Source of the DNA: Spirochaetaceae bacterium UBA6243
GTDB lineage: Bacteria; Spirochaetota; Spirochaetia; Treponematales; Rectinemataceae
Length of the DNA stretch: 41,154 bases
Assembly: GCA_002441395.1 (NCBI GenBank)
Contig: DJVZ01000018.1
Coordinates: 58,910-100,063 of the forward strand
Direction: 5' to 3'
This document shows, piece by piece, positions 24,736 through 33,266 of the stretch. How positions within the stretch are numbered: the stretch's first letter is position 1; the number at the start of each line of letters is the position of its first letter. The notes under the pieces are model-generated. The model had not been told where the DNA came from. It ran no database searches and was given only the letters and a program-made list of their open reading frames with translations. A program made the translations under genes and the position numbers.

Positions 24736-25433
24736 GAGCCGGCTCGCCCCGCGTCCTCGGTGAGCATCTTCTTTTTCAGCTCTTCGAGCATTGTCTCTGC
24801 CGCCTGCGGCGACGATTCAAGCTGCGTGAATTGCTTTTCGAGGCTGGCGCCGCTTGAGGCTTCATCGAGTTCTTTCGTCGCTTCGGCGCTCGCTTCGATT
24901 TCGTCGACCTTGCGTTCCATGCGCTCGAAGGTCTCAAAGGCGCTCTTGTTTCCGGACAGGCTCGACATGGTCTGATTGATGCGCTGCTGAGCTTCGGCCC
25001 GCTTTGCGCGCGCGATAAGAATGTTTTTCTTGCGGTTTGCCTCTTCGATCTTTGACTGCAGCTGGCGCAAGGCATCTTTGAGTTTTTCGACCGATTGCTT
25101 CTGAGCTTCCCACTGCTGTGCAAGCTGAGTGGCATATCCCTCGAATTCCTGCTTGCGCAGGAGCGCTTCCTTGGCGAGATCGTCGCGTCCGGCACGCACG
25201 GCGAGCATGGCTTTCTTTTCCCATTCGTCAGCTTTGGCTCTGTTTTCAATCATATCACGTTCGAGTTTTTTCTCGTCCGCGATTGCCATCGCCACTGATT
25301 TTTTGGATTCGATGAGCTGCTCATTCATGTCGATGATCATCTGATTGAGCATTTTTTCAGGGTCTTCTGCTTTTGATATAAGAGAATTGATATTTGAAGA
25401 GATCACAGTTTTAAGACGGTCGAACATACCCAT
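24732..25433 (-). CDS. pspA: PspA/IM30 family membrane-associated coiled-coil protein
   Basis: The 233-aa protein opens with the PspA signature MGMFDRLKTVISSNINSL, the amphipathic membrane-binding helix, then a long Gln/Lys/Glu-rich coiled coil (about 25-190) and an acidic C-terminal part. PspA/Vipp1 proteins oligomerise on the inner face of the cytoplasmic membrane and maintain or remodel it under stress. GGAGGAG sits about 7 nt upstream, inside the end of the YbjN-like gene, from which it is separated by 3 nt. No PspB, PspC or PspF gene is nearby, so it is not an enterobacterial-type Psp operon. Confidence 0.93.
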   Translation of the reverse strand: MGMFDRLKTVISSNINSLISKAEDPEKMLNQMIIDMNEQLIESKKSVAMAIADEKKLERDMIENRAKADEWEKKAMLAVRAGRDDLAKEALLRKQEFEGYATQLAQQWEAQKQSVEKLKDALRQLQSKIEEANRKKNILIARAKRAEAQQRINQTMSSLSGNKSAFETFERMERKVDEIEASAEATKELDEASSGASLEKQFTQLESSPQAAETMLEELKKKMLTEDAGRAGS

Positions 25434-25436
25434 GAT

Positions 25437-25832
25437 TTACTCCTCCGCTTTATGAATATAGCTCGCGAGCTTCTTGTAGTGCTCGAGCAGCGCGAACGAT
25501 ATCGATTCAATAGAAGCCAGAAATTCTTCTTTGTCAAGCGTGGCCTGCTGAAGCGTATCGATGACAATGATATCATTGCCGCTGATCGCGTATGCGCCAT
25601 GCAGGAGGTCTGTGGCATTGAGCTCAAGCAGCATCCGGAAAAGCTGTTCAGCATTTTTCTTCGGAACCGGCATGACATCGGCGCTGATGATGACGAGCGG
25701 ATCGGAAAGGCTCACCAGCATTTTCGGATAGCCTTTGTTCTCGTCCTCGATAAGCCAGGAATTGTTCGATATCTCCTGATACGAAATGCCAAGATCGATG
25801 AGATATTGTTCGATTTTAGGCAATGTGGACAT
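25437..25832 (-). CDS. YbjN / secretion-chaperone-fold-like small protein
   Basis: The 131-aa product (MSTLPKIEQYLIDLGISYQE...) has the alternating strand and helix pattern of YbjN or CesT-type chaperone folds: an N-terminal helix, a WLIEDENKG...LVSLSDPLVIISA strand pair, and two C-terminal helices ending in ALLEHYKKLASYI. The family call is tentative, made from pattern rather than a specific motif. GGAGG ahead of ATG 25832 fixes the start; the longer frame to 26021 overlaps the STAS gene. It is translationally close to pspA (3-nt gap), so a role with PspA at the membrane is a reasonable guess. Confidence 0.6.
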   Translation of the reverse strand: MSTLPKIEQYLIDLGISYQEISNNSWLIEDENKGYPKMLVSLSDPLVIISADVMPVPKKNAEQLFRMLLELNATDLLHGAYAISGNDIIVIDTLQQATLDKEEFLASIESISFALLEHYKKLASYIHKAEE

Positions 25833-25875
25833 CACCACCTCCTTATTCGCCAGTTGACGACTGGCGATTGTACGC

Positions 25876-26418
25876 TCAGCCGAGCGTGATTGCTCCATCA
25901 GGAAAAGCCGTAATGACTGCCTCGCATGTCTGGCAGCGTCCCCGGCCAGGATGCTCGATGTCGATGAGAGTATCGCATGCGGGGCATCGGACGGAAAGAG
26001 GATATGTGCCATCGAAGACATTTTTCAGACCCTGTATTGCGCTCTGAGAATCGGCCGCGGTCGTGAAATACCCTTCAAGGCCTAGAATCCTCTGCATTCG
26101 CTCCATCCGTGGACGCATGGCACAGAGAACGATGTCGCCATGCCGATCCCTCAACCTCTGCCGGAGTACCAGCATAAGTCCGATGCCTGCGGGGCCGATG
26201 TCTTCAATAGTGGAAAAATCCACCACAAGATAGTGAATGCTTTCGGAAAGAATGGCATCGAATGATTGAGCCACCGCTTCAAGGTTTGTGTCCGTGACTG
26301 CACCGACGAAACGAGCGACCGCACAGTCGGGGAAATCGCCGGAGGTCTGGGACGAAATGATGGCATCCGATCCGGGCTGAGGGATTTTCTGGATGCGCGA
26401 AAGAAGTCGCGATGGCAT
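25876..26418 (-). CDS. STAS-domain protein with C-terminal zinc ribbon
   Basis: The 180-aa protein has a STAS-like domain at about 25-130 (FSTIEDIGPAGIGLMLVLRQR) and a C-terminal CPAC...CQTC zinc ribbon at about 143-168. In anti-sigma-factor antagonists the loop reads D-S-S-G and is phosphorylated on Ser; here it is G-P-A-G, so the phosphoacceptor is missing. It cannot be a classical phospho-switched antagonist. It may instead bind a ligand or a partner constitutively. No partner RsbW-like kinase lies beside it. It belongs to the minus-strand block upstream of the YbjN-like gene (43-nt gap). Confidence 0.78.
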   Translation of the reverse strand: MPSRLLSRIQKIPQPGSDAIISSQTSGDFPDCAVARFVGAVTDTNLEAVAQSFDAILSESIHYLVVDFSTIEDIGPAGIGLMLVLRQRLRDRHGDIVLCAMRPRMERMQRILGLEGYFTTAADSQSAIQGLKNVFDGTYPLSVRCPACDTLIDIEHPGRGRCQTCEAVITAFPDGAITLG

Positions 26419-26463
26419 ACCCTATCAATAATATGAGCTGAGGAGGAAAAAGTCAAACTCTGG

Positions 26464-27228
26464 CTAGGGAGCGAAACCTCCGTCCAGGCTCACAATGGCT
26501 CCGGAAGCAATGCAGGGATCAGCATCGATGAGGTTGAGGCTTGTACGGGCGACGCACTCGGGCTGCGCGAGCGAACCTGTCGGTATGAGGGATGCGTGAC
26601 GGATCTTCGTTTCATTGTCGAGATATTCGGTTTCAGTAGGACCGGGGCAGACAAGGACCGCGGCGACGTTGTGTGATGCGCCCTCCGCAGCGATGGATTT
26701 TGCCAGCACGCCAAGCCCCGTTTTGGCCGATGCATAGGCAGCCGTTTTCCTGTAGGCACGAATGCCATCGGTTCTGGTCCCGCCCAAAAAGAGGAATCTG
26801 CCATACTTTCGCGCTATCATGCCTGGCAAAAAGCGACTTGCCAGCGCTCCCGGAAGCGCCAGATTCGCGAGCGTAAGCCATTCCCACTCTTCAGTCGTGC
26901 ATTGTGCAAGCGGCTTTTCCTGAAATGGACCAAAGGCGCAGATGACAATGTCTGGTTCGGCTCCGATTTTGTCGAGACGGGCGTCGAGCGCATGAATAAA
27001 GCTGCCGGGACTGGAAAATTCGGCATCGAATGTCTCGTGAAATCCGAGTTTCATCCCTTGTGTCCGTTCCGAGGCATGCCTGCCGTGCACAAGGAGTCTC
27101 GCGCCGCGGCGGGAGAGTTCGATCGATATAGCCCGGCCAATGCCCCCAGAGCCTCCGACGACAAGGGCGAATCTTCCATGAAATGTGGAGTCGTCCACTG
27201 GCAAGCCTTCAGGATTCGCTGTACTCAT
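26464..27228 (-). CDS. Short-chain dehydrogenase/reductase
   Basis: The 254-aa protein is a classical SDR with GGSGGIG (about 25-31) for NAD(P) binding, an Asn-equivalent CAFGPF region, and the catalytic pair in AAYASAKTG (Tyr and Lys). The usual catalytic Ser before the active-site Tyr appears as Thr (FLGGTRTDG). The ending ASGAIVSLDGGFAP is typical of the FabG-like branch. The substrate is unknown. I take ATG 27228 over the longer frame to 27279, which overlaps the upstream gene. There is no SD; a TATACT hexamer lies 8 nt upstream on the same strand. Confidence 0.87.
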   Translation of the reverse strand: MSTANPEGLPVDDSTFHGRFALVVGGSGGIGRAISIELSRRGARLLVHGRHASERTQGMKLGFHETFDAEFSSPGSFIHALDARLDKIGAEPDIVICAFGPFQEKPLAQCTTEEWEWLTLANLALPGALASRFLPGMIARKYGRFLFLGGTRTDGIRAYRKTAAYASAKTGLGVLAKSIAAEGASHNVAAVLVCPGPTETEYLDNETKIRHASLIPTGSLAQPECVARTSLNLIDADPCIASGAIVSLDGGFAP

Positions 27229-27259
27229 ATTTCGATAGTATAATAAAAACACTCTTCTT

Positions 27260-28504
27260 TTAAGACTTGTGTGGCGCAAGCCGTGATATGCCTGTTAGAA
27301 ATTCAATGTCGTCCGCGCCGATCTCTCCTGCTGTTTTTCTTGCGCAAGCTCTCGCGATGACCGACTGCAGCTCGCGGATATTTCCGGGCCAGTCGTGGAC
27401 GGCGAGCTTGTCGAGCGCGCCATCCTCGATGTCATAGATATCTTTTGAAAATTGAGTGCAGAAATGACGGGCAAGCAGCGGGATGTCTTCTTTTCTTTCG
27501 CGGAGCGGCGGGATTTCTATGACGAAATCGGCGATGCGGAACAGAAGATCGTTTCTGAATCTGTTTTCGGCCGCCAGATCGATCGGATTCAGACACGAAG
27601 CGCTGACGAGCCGAAATTGAGCCGAATGAGAGTGGGTACTGCCAAGCCTTCGATATTCGCCGGTTTCAAGCACGCGCAGCAGGCTAGGCTGGGACGCGGC
27701 CGAGAGGCTTCCAATCTCATCGAGAAAAAGCGTTCCATTATCGGCTTGTTCGAGTGCGCCGCACCTTGAACAGGCGTCTGTGTATGCGCCTCGTTCGGTG
27801 CCAAACATTTCGCTCTCAAAGAGGGTCTCCGGAATGGCGGCGCAGTTCAGCGCGACAAAGGAATTGAGCTTTCTTTTGCTCCATGAATGCAGAGAATGGG
27901 CGGCCAGCTCTTTTCCGGTTCCTGTTTCTCCTATGATGAGCACAGGGCGTTGTTCATCGGCATAGGAACGAATTTGGGAAATCATGCGGCGGAATTTTTT
28001 GCTTTTGCCTATTATTGGAGAACATTCGTCTGCAAAAAGACATGTGAAGGATTGTATTTCAGCTCTTTCCGCACATGATGAATCGAGATTTTCTTCCACT
28101 GCCGAAAAAATAATTGAAGAGATTCTCTCGATTGGAAGGGGCAGATAGATGACGTGTACTTCACAGAATGGCAAAGATTGCAAGGCTTTCAATCGGGAAT
28201 TGCCCGGCATAAGAGCATGCATCTCGGATTCCAGGATGATGAATACGGAAAGCGGTGGACTTCTTTCCTGGTTCCCGATTTTTGCACTCAAAATACTTCG
28301 ATGAACGCATTCCAGATGGTAAGCGTTGAACGCGCGATCATGGGAGGCAAAGCCAATGAGGAGGATCGCGGGCTTGTGTTCCTTCATTATCGCTGCCAAC
28401 TCGAGTAAATCTCCGGCGATCGACACTTCGAATCGCTTGCTGAGCGCCACAGCCAATGCCCGAATTCTCCTGGAATCCTGATCGTAATAAAGTAATTTTT
28501 TCAT
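27260..28504 (-). CDS. Degenerate NtrC-like AAA+ protein lacking an HTH
   Basis: From ATG 28504 the protein is 414 aa. Residues 1-140 look like a receiver fold, but the expected phosphoacceptor Asp near 51 is absent (AILLIGFAS). Residues 165-395 are a sigma-54-activator-type AAA+ domain: Walker A GETGTGKE (192-199), Walker B GTLFLDEIG (257-265), and the arginine-finger region RFRNDLLFRI. The sigma-54 contact loop GAFTGA reads GAYTDA (239-244), followed by a Cys pair. The chain ends soon after WPGNIRELQSV, with no Fis-type helix-turn-helix. It may therefore act as an ATPase regulator without direct DNA binding. The start is uncertain: an earlier ATG at 28594 is in frame and overlaps the glycosyltransferase gene. 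Confidence 0.82.
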   Translation of the reverse strand: MKKLLYYDQDSRRIRALAVALSKRFEVSIAGDLLELAAIMKEHKPAILLIGFASHDRAFNAYHLECVHRSILSAKIGNQERSPPLSVFIILESEMHALMPGNSRLKALQSLPFCEVHVIYLPLPIERISSIIFSAVEENLDSSCAERAEIQSFTCLFADECSPIIGKSKKFRRMISQIRSYADEQRPVLIIGETGTGKELAAHSLHSWSKRKLNSFVALNCAAIPETLFESEMFGTERGAYTDACSRCGALEQADNGTLFLDEIGSLSAASQPSLLRVLETGEYRRLGSTHSHSAQFRLVSASCLNPIDLAAENRFRNDLLFRIADFVIEIPPLRERKEDIPLLARHFCTQFSKDIYDIEDGALDKLAVHDWPGNIRELQSVIARACARKTAGEIGADDIEFLTGISRLAPHKS

Positions 28505-28575
28505 TATGGGATTATGTGTAACAGATTCAGGACTCTGTTTCAAGAGAAGATTGGGCAAAAGAGGTTGAAATTGGT

Positions 28576-29280
28576 TTATCGCCCCGCGAACCATCTCAGA
28601 ATGGGCCCGTAGTAAAAGAAAATACCGCTTCTCGTTGTGCTCATGTGGCGTGGTATCCAGCGTTCTCCGGCGGGAATGGGGTCGCCCGCAAGGATCAGGG
28701 TGGGGTTTCCCTTTTGAATGGCCTGAATGAGCGCGAGTTCTTCCTGCGGCCGATACATGCCGTGCATGCTGCCCACAATGGTAATGCCCGGATATGTCGC
28801 GCGGATGTTCTTTTCTGCTTTAATGAGGGTGACCGGACTGCCGCCAAGCAGAAATATCGAGCCATTTCTTTTTTCGATTGCCGAAAGAAGCAGTGTAAGC
28901 ACTTTTTGAGGTCTGTAGACTTCGGGGTCCTTTTCCATGGGATGAGCATCGATGTTCTCTATCTCCATGGATTCATACAGTGCGTCGAGCAGTATCTGAT
29001 GGATAAACGGTACGGACCAGGAACGCAGCGCTTTCTTGCCATGAGCGTGAGCCCGTTCTGCCAGGTTCCGATCCCGGGACAGTATGATATCGGCGCTGGC
29101 AATCATCGAACCGTATTCATCTCGATTTTTGGCACTCTGCCACTGGCTTGTATTTATAAAACAAATCTGATGGTTTCTTTCATCATCCCAGAGATATGGA
29201 AGCGCGGAGAGCACAAATTGGGAAGGAAAATCGATTCGCACATTATCAAGAATTGCGTTTGGTATATTCAAACTTTCCAT
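28576..29280 (-). CDS. WecG/TagA/CpsF family glycosyltransferase
   Basis: The 234-aa protein has the family core: an N-terminal INTSQWQSAKNRDEYGSMIASADIILSRD-like region, the central FLLGGSPVTLIKAEKN motif and YPGITIVGSMHGMY. A GDPIPAGERWIPRHM segment replaces the usual GSPKQE. Members transfer ManNAcA, ManNAc or related sugars to lipid-linked acceptors in cell-surface polymer assembly. The departures from the SPKQE consensus mean the donor is uncertain. It overlaps rsmE by 13 bp and is read as part of the ctpA-rsmE transcript. No other glycan genes are nearby. Confidence 0.78.
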   Translation of the reverse strand: MESLNIPNAILDNVRIDFPSQFVLSALPYLWDDERNHQICFINTSQWQSAKNRDEYGSMIASADIILSRDRNLAERAHAHGKKALRSWSVPFIHQILLDALYESMEIENIDAHPMEKDPEVYRPQKVLTLLLSAIEKRNGSIFLLGGSPVTLIKAEKNIRATYPGITIVGSMHGMYRPQEELALIQAIQKGNPTLILAGDPIPAGERWIPRHMSTTRSGIFFYYGPILRWFAGR

Positions 29281-30086
29281 ATATTTTTCTCGAGGGTGAT
29301 TGCCCGAACTGCGGAAATTGCGTAGGTTGCGGCAGTCTCCACGCGCAAGACAGGTCCTTTCGCATGGTGTATGGCAAAGCCCATCTGCGCAAATGCCGCA
29401 CAGTCTTCTTCGGAAAAGCCGCCTTCCGGCCCTATGCCGATAACGATTCTATTTTGGACGGCCGAAAGAAGCGTGTGAAGCGGCAGGGATGCTTGCCGCT
29501 CCGATTCATGAAAGAGAATACGAACCGCGTGTTCTCTTTCAAACCCCATCGCGTTCAATTGCGCCTCCAGCAATTCGAGATGCCCTGCCGCCACAATTTC
29601 GGTGTGGACGGGGGAACCAGATTGCTGAAGGGCCTCCCGAATGATGCGCCGTCGCCGTTCAAGTTTTGAGGACCTGCGGTCTGAAGGATCTATTCTTACA
29701 CAATACCGAGTAATGACAGGAATAATGAGCTCGACTCCGAGTTCCACCGCCTGCCGTATGATGAGATCGAATTTCTGGCCTTTGGGAAGAGCCTGGACGA
29801 GAGCGATGCGGAGGCGTTTTTTGTCGTCGATGCTTTGGGAATCATGCGCCGCGGACTCGGGTGAAGAAGCCGGAACAAGCGCGACCTTCGCACCGCGCGG
29901 TTCGTCCGACAGAAGAGTACAGGTAAATCGGGTGCCGGTTTCATCCATCGCATCGAAAGAATCGCCGCGGTGCATCCGTCGCACGCTGACAAGGTAGTGG
30001 CTTGTTTTTGCATCGAGCACGCAGGTTTCTTTGCCGCTCTGGTTGCCGGGAAGCACTATCTGGCGCATGGGGAAGCACCCGCTCAC
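29268..30086 (-). CDS. rsmE: 16S rRNA m3U1498 methyltransferase
   Basis: The protein (272 aa from GTG 30086, or 266 from ATG 30068) belongs to the SPOUT-class RsmE family. An N-terminal PUA-like domain (about 1-80) is followed by the knotted methyltransferase domain with QALPKGQKFDLIIRQAVELGV, REALQQSGSP and the SAM-site segments IGIGPEGGFS and VLRVETAATYA. It methylates U1498 of 16S rRNA in the assembled 30S subunit. The GTG overlaps the TGA of ctpA (GTGA), suggesting coupling; MRQIVLPG from the later ATG is the more usual family start. Neither has a strong SD. Confidence 0.93.
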   Translation of the reverse strand: MSGCFPMRQIVLPGNQSGKETCVLDAKTSHYLVSVRRMHRGDSFDAMDETGTRFTCTLLSDEPRGAKVALVPASSPESAAHDSQSIDDKKRLRIALVQALPKGQKFDLIIRQAVELGVELIIPVITRYCVRIDPSDRRSSKLERRRRIIREALQQSGSPVHTEIVAAGHLELLEAQLNAMGFEREHAVRILFHESERQASLPLHTLLSAVQNRIVIGIGPEGGFSEEDCAAFAQMGFAIHHAKGPVLRVETAATYAISAVRAITLEKNIWKV

Positions 30087-31552
30087 TTGCCCGCGTCGTG
30101 GAGCTGGGCCAGGGTCTTGGTATTCTCAAGGCTATTCTCGAAGTCCGGCGATGCTATGAGATCAAGCGCTTTCTGCAGCTGCACATCGTATTCGAGGTCG
30201 TAGACCCGGGCCGGCTGCGAGCGTTCGGCCTCATCGCGGACGAGCTTTTCGAGGATGGTCTCGGGGACTGCATACTTCTTCGCAAGCTCCATGGCAAATT
30301 CTTTTCGCTGTTCAGGGGTCGGCTGAGGAACGCTTTGCAGATAGCGCGCAATATCGCCGGCATCATAAAGCCGCTGGACTTCCGCAAATTCTTTGTCGCT
30401 CAGTTCAGGCTCGGCGACACTGATGTCGGGTTCGATGCCAATTTTATCGATATTGACGTCACTTGGAGTATAATAGTGTGCCATCGTAAGTTTAAAGCCG
30501 GCTTTGTCGAGAGGGAATATCTGCTGCACAGAGCCTTTTCCGTAGGTTTTTTCCCCCAGGAGGAGTGCGCGCTTCGTGTCTTTCATCGCGCCGGCAAAAA
30601 TCTCGGAAGCCGAAGCAGAGCCTTGATTTATCAGGACGATCATGCGGTTGTTCTGGGGAATGGCAAGGTCCGGTTTGGCCTTGTACTCGTAATTCTCGGA
30701 GATCGTGCGCCCTTTGGTGGAAACGATCACGCCGGAAGACAGGAAAAGGTCGCTGACATCGACGACCGAGGACAGAAGCCCGCCAGGATTTGAGCGCACG
30801 TCGAGCACGAATTTGTCAATGCCTTTCTTTTTCATGTCTTGCAGCACGATTTTCATCTGAGGCTCGGTATTGGGATTCCACTCGATTATTCGGATATAGC
30901 CGACATCCCCTTGTGCTGTTGTGATGATGGCATTTTTGACGGCCGGAATTTCGATCTTGCTCCGCGTGAAAGTGACTTCGAACTCGTAGCTGCCCCTTTT
31001 GAAGGTGAGCGTTACCGTCGTTCCCGCTTCGCCCCGAATTTTCGCAGAGGCCTTGTCGGCACTCAATGGCGCGGTATCTTCACCGTCGATTTTCGTGATG
31101 AGGTCTCCCGAACGTATGCCTTCTTTCCAGGCAGGGGTATCTTCGATAGGCGAAACAACCTCGATATAGCGAGGCGTGTCCTCGGTCGGGGCCGTGGCCT
31201 GCTTGGAGATATACAGACCGACACCGCCGTAGGTGCCGGTGGTATCGGACATAAGGTCAGACATCATGTCCTCGTCCAGAAAGGTGGAGTAAGGATCGTT
31301 GAGCGAATCCATCATACCTTTGATGGCGCCCTGATAAAGCTTGGCAGGATCGGGCTCGTCGACGTAATTCTGCAAAATGAACTGGAAAATGTTCTGCAGC
31401 AGCTGAGAATACTGTTTTGCGTCGGGGGTCTTGGTTTGCTGTGCATATAGTTCCGGTACGGAAACGGTGACGAATGTGAGCGCAAGGATGACAACAAATG
31501 AGAGCACTGAGATCAGTCGCTTACGCACTACGGGAGTATCAATATTCTTCAT
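30083..31552 (-). CDS. ctpA: Carboxy-terminal processing protease (S41), signal-peptide-bearing
   Basis: The 489-aa protein has an N-terminal signal sequence or anchor (RKRLISVLSFVVILALTFVT, then ELYAQQ) that sends it to the periplasm. A PDZ domain spans about 105-185 (VSPIEDTPAWKEGIRSGDLI). The S41 catalytic domain has the nucleophile Ser in NQGSASASEIFAG and the general-base Lys in GEKTYGKGSVQQ. An Asp/Glu- and Gln-rich helical tail of about 110 residues follows. Such proteases trim C-termini of envelope proteins. AAAGGAG lies about 9 nt before the ATG. It heads the minus-strand block running to rsmE and beyond. Confidence 0.94.
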   Translation of the reverse strand: MKNIDTPVVRKRLISVLSFVVILALTFVTVSVPELYAQQTKTPDAKQYSQLLQNIFQFILQNYVDEPDPAKLYQGAIKGMMDSLNDPYSTFLDEDMMSDLMSDTTGTYGGVGLYISKQATAPTEDTPRYIEVVSPIEDTPAWKEGIRSGDLITKIDGEDTAPLSADKASAKIRGEAGTTVTLTFKRGSYEFEVTFTRSKIEIPAVKNAIITTAQGDVGYIRIIEWNPNTEPQMKIVLQDMKKKGIDKFVLDVRSNPGGLLSSVVDVSDLFLSSGVIVSTKGRTISENYEYKAKPDLAIPQNNRMIVLINQGSASASEIFAGAMKDTKRALLLGEKTYGKGSVQQIFPLDKAGFKLTMAHYYTPSDVNIDKIGIEPDISVAEPELSDKEFAEVQRLYDAGDIARYLQSVPQPTPEQRKEFAMELAKKYAVPETILEKLVRDEAERSQPARVYDLEYDVQLQKALDLIASPDFENSLENTKTLAQLHDAGK

Positions 31553-31632
31553 CGGGACTAGCTCCTTTCCCTGGAAACTTGCATCTCGTTACAGTATCAT
31601 AATAGCCAAATAGTTGTATTTTTGCTACTGTC

Positions 31633-31661
31633 TTGACTATACAGGGTTGCGCTACTAGACT
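31633..31661 (+). promoter_or_regulatory. Predicted promoter of the membrane protein-lgt-nadE operon
   Basis: TTGACT (31633-31638) and TAGACT (31656-31661) are 17 nt apart. The -10 ends 10 nt before the ATG at 31672, and no SD lies between, so the first gene is probably translated from a leaderless or near-leaderless mRNA. Confidence 0.55.
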
Positions 31662-31671
31662 CCATGTCGAT

Positions 31672-32166
31672 ATGCGCCGTTCTCCTTTTTTGTTGACAGC
31701 CGGGATTTTGGCATTCTTTCGCGTTTTTGTGCTTGGCATTGCGGCAGTTTCGCTTGGAATGGGCGATTATGGCGGTGTTTCGTCGGCCATGCTCCGGATA
31801 TTCCAGCTATACAATCTTCTGTTTGTCTATATTGTGATTCTTCAGTATTTCAAACCCGGTGCGCGTGAGTTCCTTGAGACACCTTCGCTTTTGGTGGCAT
31901 GTGCGTCTCCTGTGCTCAGCGTGCTTGCGCTGCTCGCCTTTGTGCATCCTTCGAATGCTTCTGTTCCTGTCGATCTTGCGAGAACCGGTGGCTCGATACT
32001 TATTCTGATCTTGCTGGATGTATTGATTTTGGGTTTGCTCGCACTGGATGCGCTCCGGTATCATCCTCCCCGTGAGGGGAAACCGGCGCTCGGGCAAGAA
32101 GCGGGCAGCGAAAAGCCGCAAGTTTCGGAACATGCCCATGATGATCCTGAACACGAGGTTTCCTGA
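31672..32166 (+). CDS. Small polytopic membrane protein of unknown function
   Basis: The 164-aa product has four predicted membrane helices (about residues 6-28, 40-60, 70-90 and 108-128) and a hydrophilic acidic, His-containing cytoplasmic tail (residues 132-164, ending HDDPEHEVS). I recognise no family. ATG 31672 is chosen because the open frame upstream includes the promoter. Its stop overlaps the first base of the lgt start (TGATG), so translation is coupled and the protein may be linked to lipoprotein processing (weak inference). Confidence 0.72.
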   Translation: MRRSPFLLTAGILAFFRVFVLGIAAVSLGMGDYGGVSSAMLRIFQLYNLLFVYIVILQYFKPGAREFLETPSLLVACASPVLSVLALLAFVHPSNASVPVDLARTGGSILILILLDVLILGLLALDALRYHPPREGKPALGQEAGSEKPQVSEHAHDDPEHEVS

Positions 32167-33254
32167 TGGTTGCAATGCTCGACTTTCCAAAATGGCTATC
32201 CCCTGAGATTATTCCCGGTCTGCCGTTCCGATGGTATGGCCTTATGTATTTGCTCGCCTTTGCCGTAACGTGGCTGCTCTTCAGAAAAGAGTCGAAGAGG
32301 CTCGGGGCGCCATGGTCGGAAGACGAGGCGGTGAATTTTTTTATCTGGTCGATAGTGGGGCTTCTGCTCGGCGGCAGGCTCGCTGGGACGCTCATCTACG
32401 AGCCGACGAATTATTACTGGATAAAGCCCTGGTTCATATTTTGGCCCTTTGACGAATCGGGGGCCTTTGTGGGCTTCCAGGGCATGTCCTATCATGGCGG
32501 ATTTGCCGGGCTCATCATTGCTACGCTGATCTGGTGCAGAGTCCACAAGTGGAATTGGTTTGATTGGGCCGATCTCATCGCGGTCTCGGCGCCTTTGGGG
32601 TATACTCTTGGCAGGCTTGGCAATTTCATAAATGGTGAGCTCTGGGGCAAAGTGAGCACCGCACCGTGGGCGATGATTTTTCCGAATGCGGAGCGCTTTT
32701 CGGCGAAAGAACCATGGGTGCAGGAAGTCGCGCGCAAGGTGGGCATTCGTCTCGTGTCCATGAACGACATGGTCAATTTGCCTCGCCATCCTTCGCAGCT
32801 CTATGAGGCAGTCTTGGAAGGCATTGTTCTGTGGCTTATCCTTTGGTTTGTCGTGCGCAAGCATCGTACGTACCGCGGCAAGAGTGTCGGGATATATGCG
32901 CTGGGCTATGGCGTGGCGCGTTTCATTGTTGAGTATTTTCGGGAACCTGATTCGGGTCTGGGCTATATCCTGCCGCTCGGAGACCCGAATGCGCCCACCG
33001 CGCGCTTTGTGTCGGTCTTCAATTTTTCAATGGGGCAGATTTTGAGTTTTCTGATGATTGTGGCGGCCATCATTTTTATGGTGTACGCGCACAAACATTT
33101 CAAGATTAACCCTGGAGATCCAGTCTTTGTCGATGCATCGAAGACAGGTCCCGGCACAGATGCGGGCGCAAACACGGGCGCGCAAGGGACCTCTCGGCAT
33201 ACTTCGAAATTCGATGCGCTCGAGGCTCGCAAGCTGAGAAAAAAGATAAAATAG
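32166..33254 (+). CDS. lgt: Phosphatidylglycerol:prolipoprotein diacylglyceryl transferase
   Basis: The 362-aa integral membrane enzyme attaches diacylglycerol to the lipobox cysteine of prolipoproteins. Motifs are FRWYGLMYLLAF, the MSYHGGFAG segment with the catalytic His, the Lgt signature GRLGNFINGELWG, and RHPSQLYEA and REPDSGLG. The C-terminal cytoplasmic tail (about 310-362) is longer than usual and rich in Gly, Ala and Lys. It would act on the MsrB lipoprotein seen in this window. It is coupled to the upstream membrane protein and followed by nadE after 12 nt. Confidence 0.95.
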   Translation: MVAMLDFPKWLSPEIIPGLPFRWYGLMYLLAFAVTWLLFRKESKRLGAPWSEDEAVNFFIWSIVGLLLGGRLAGTLIYEPTNYYWIKPWFIFWPFDESGAFVGFQGMSYHGGFAGLIIATLIWCRVHKWNWFDWADLIAVSAPLGYTLGRLGNFINGELWGKVSTAPWAMIFPNAERFSAKEPWVQEVARKVGIRLVSMNDMVNLPRHPSQLYEAVLEGIVLWLILWFVVRKHRTYRGKSVGIYALGYGVARFIVEYFREPDSGLGYILPLGDPNAPTARFVSVFNFSMGQILSFLMIVAAIIFMVYAHKHFKINPGDPVFVDASKTGPGTDAGANTGAQGTSRHTSKFDALEARKLRKKIK

Positions 33255-33266
33255 CGGAGGTGCACC

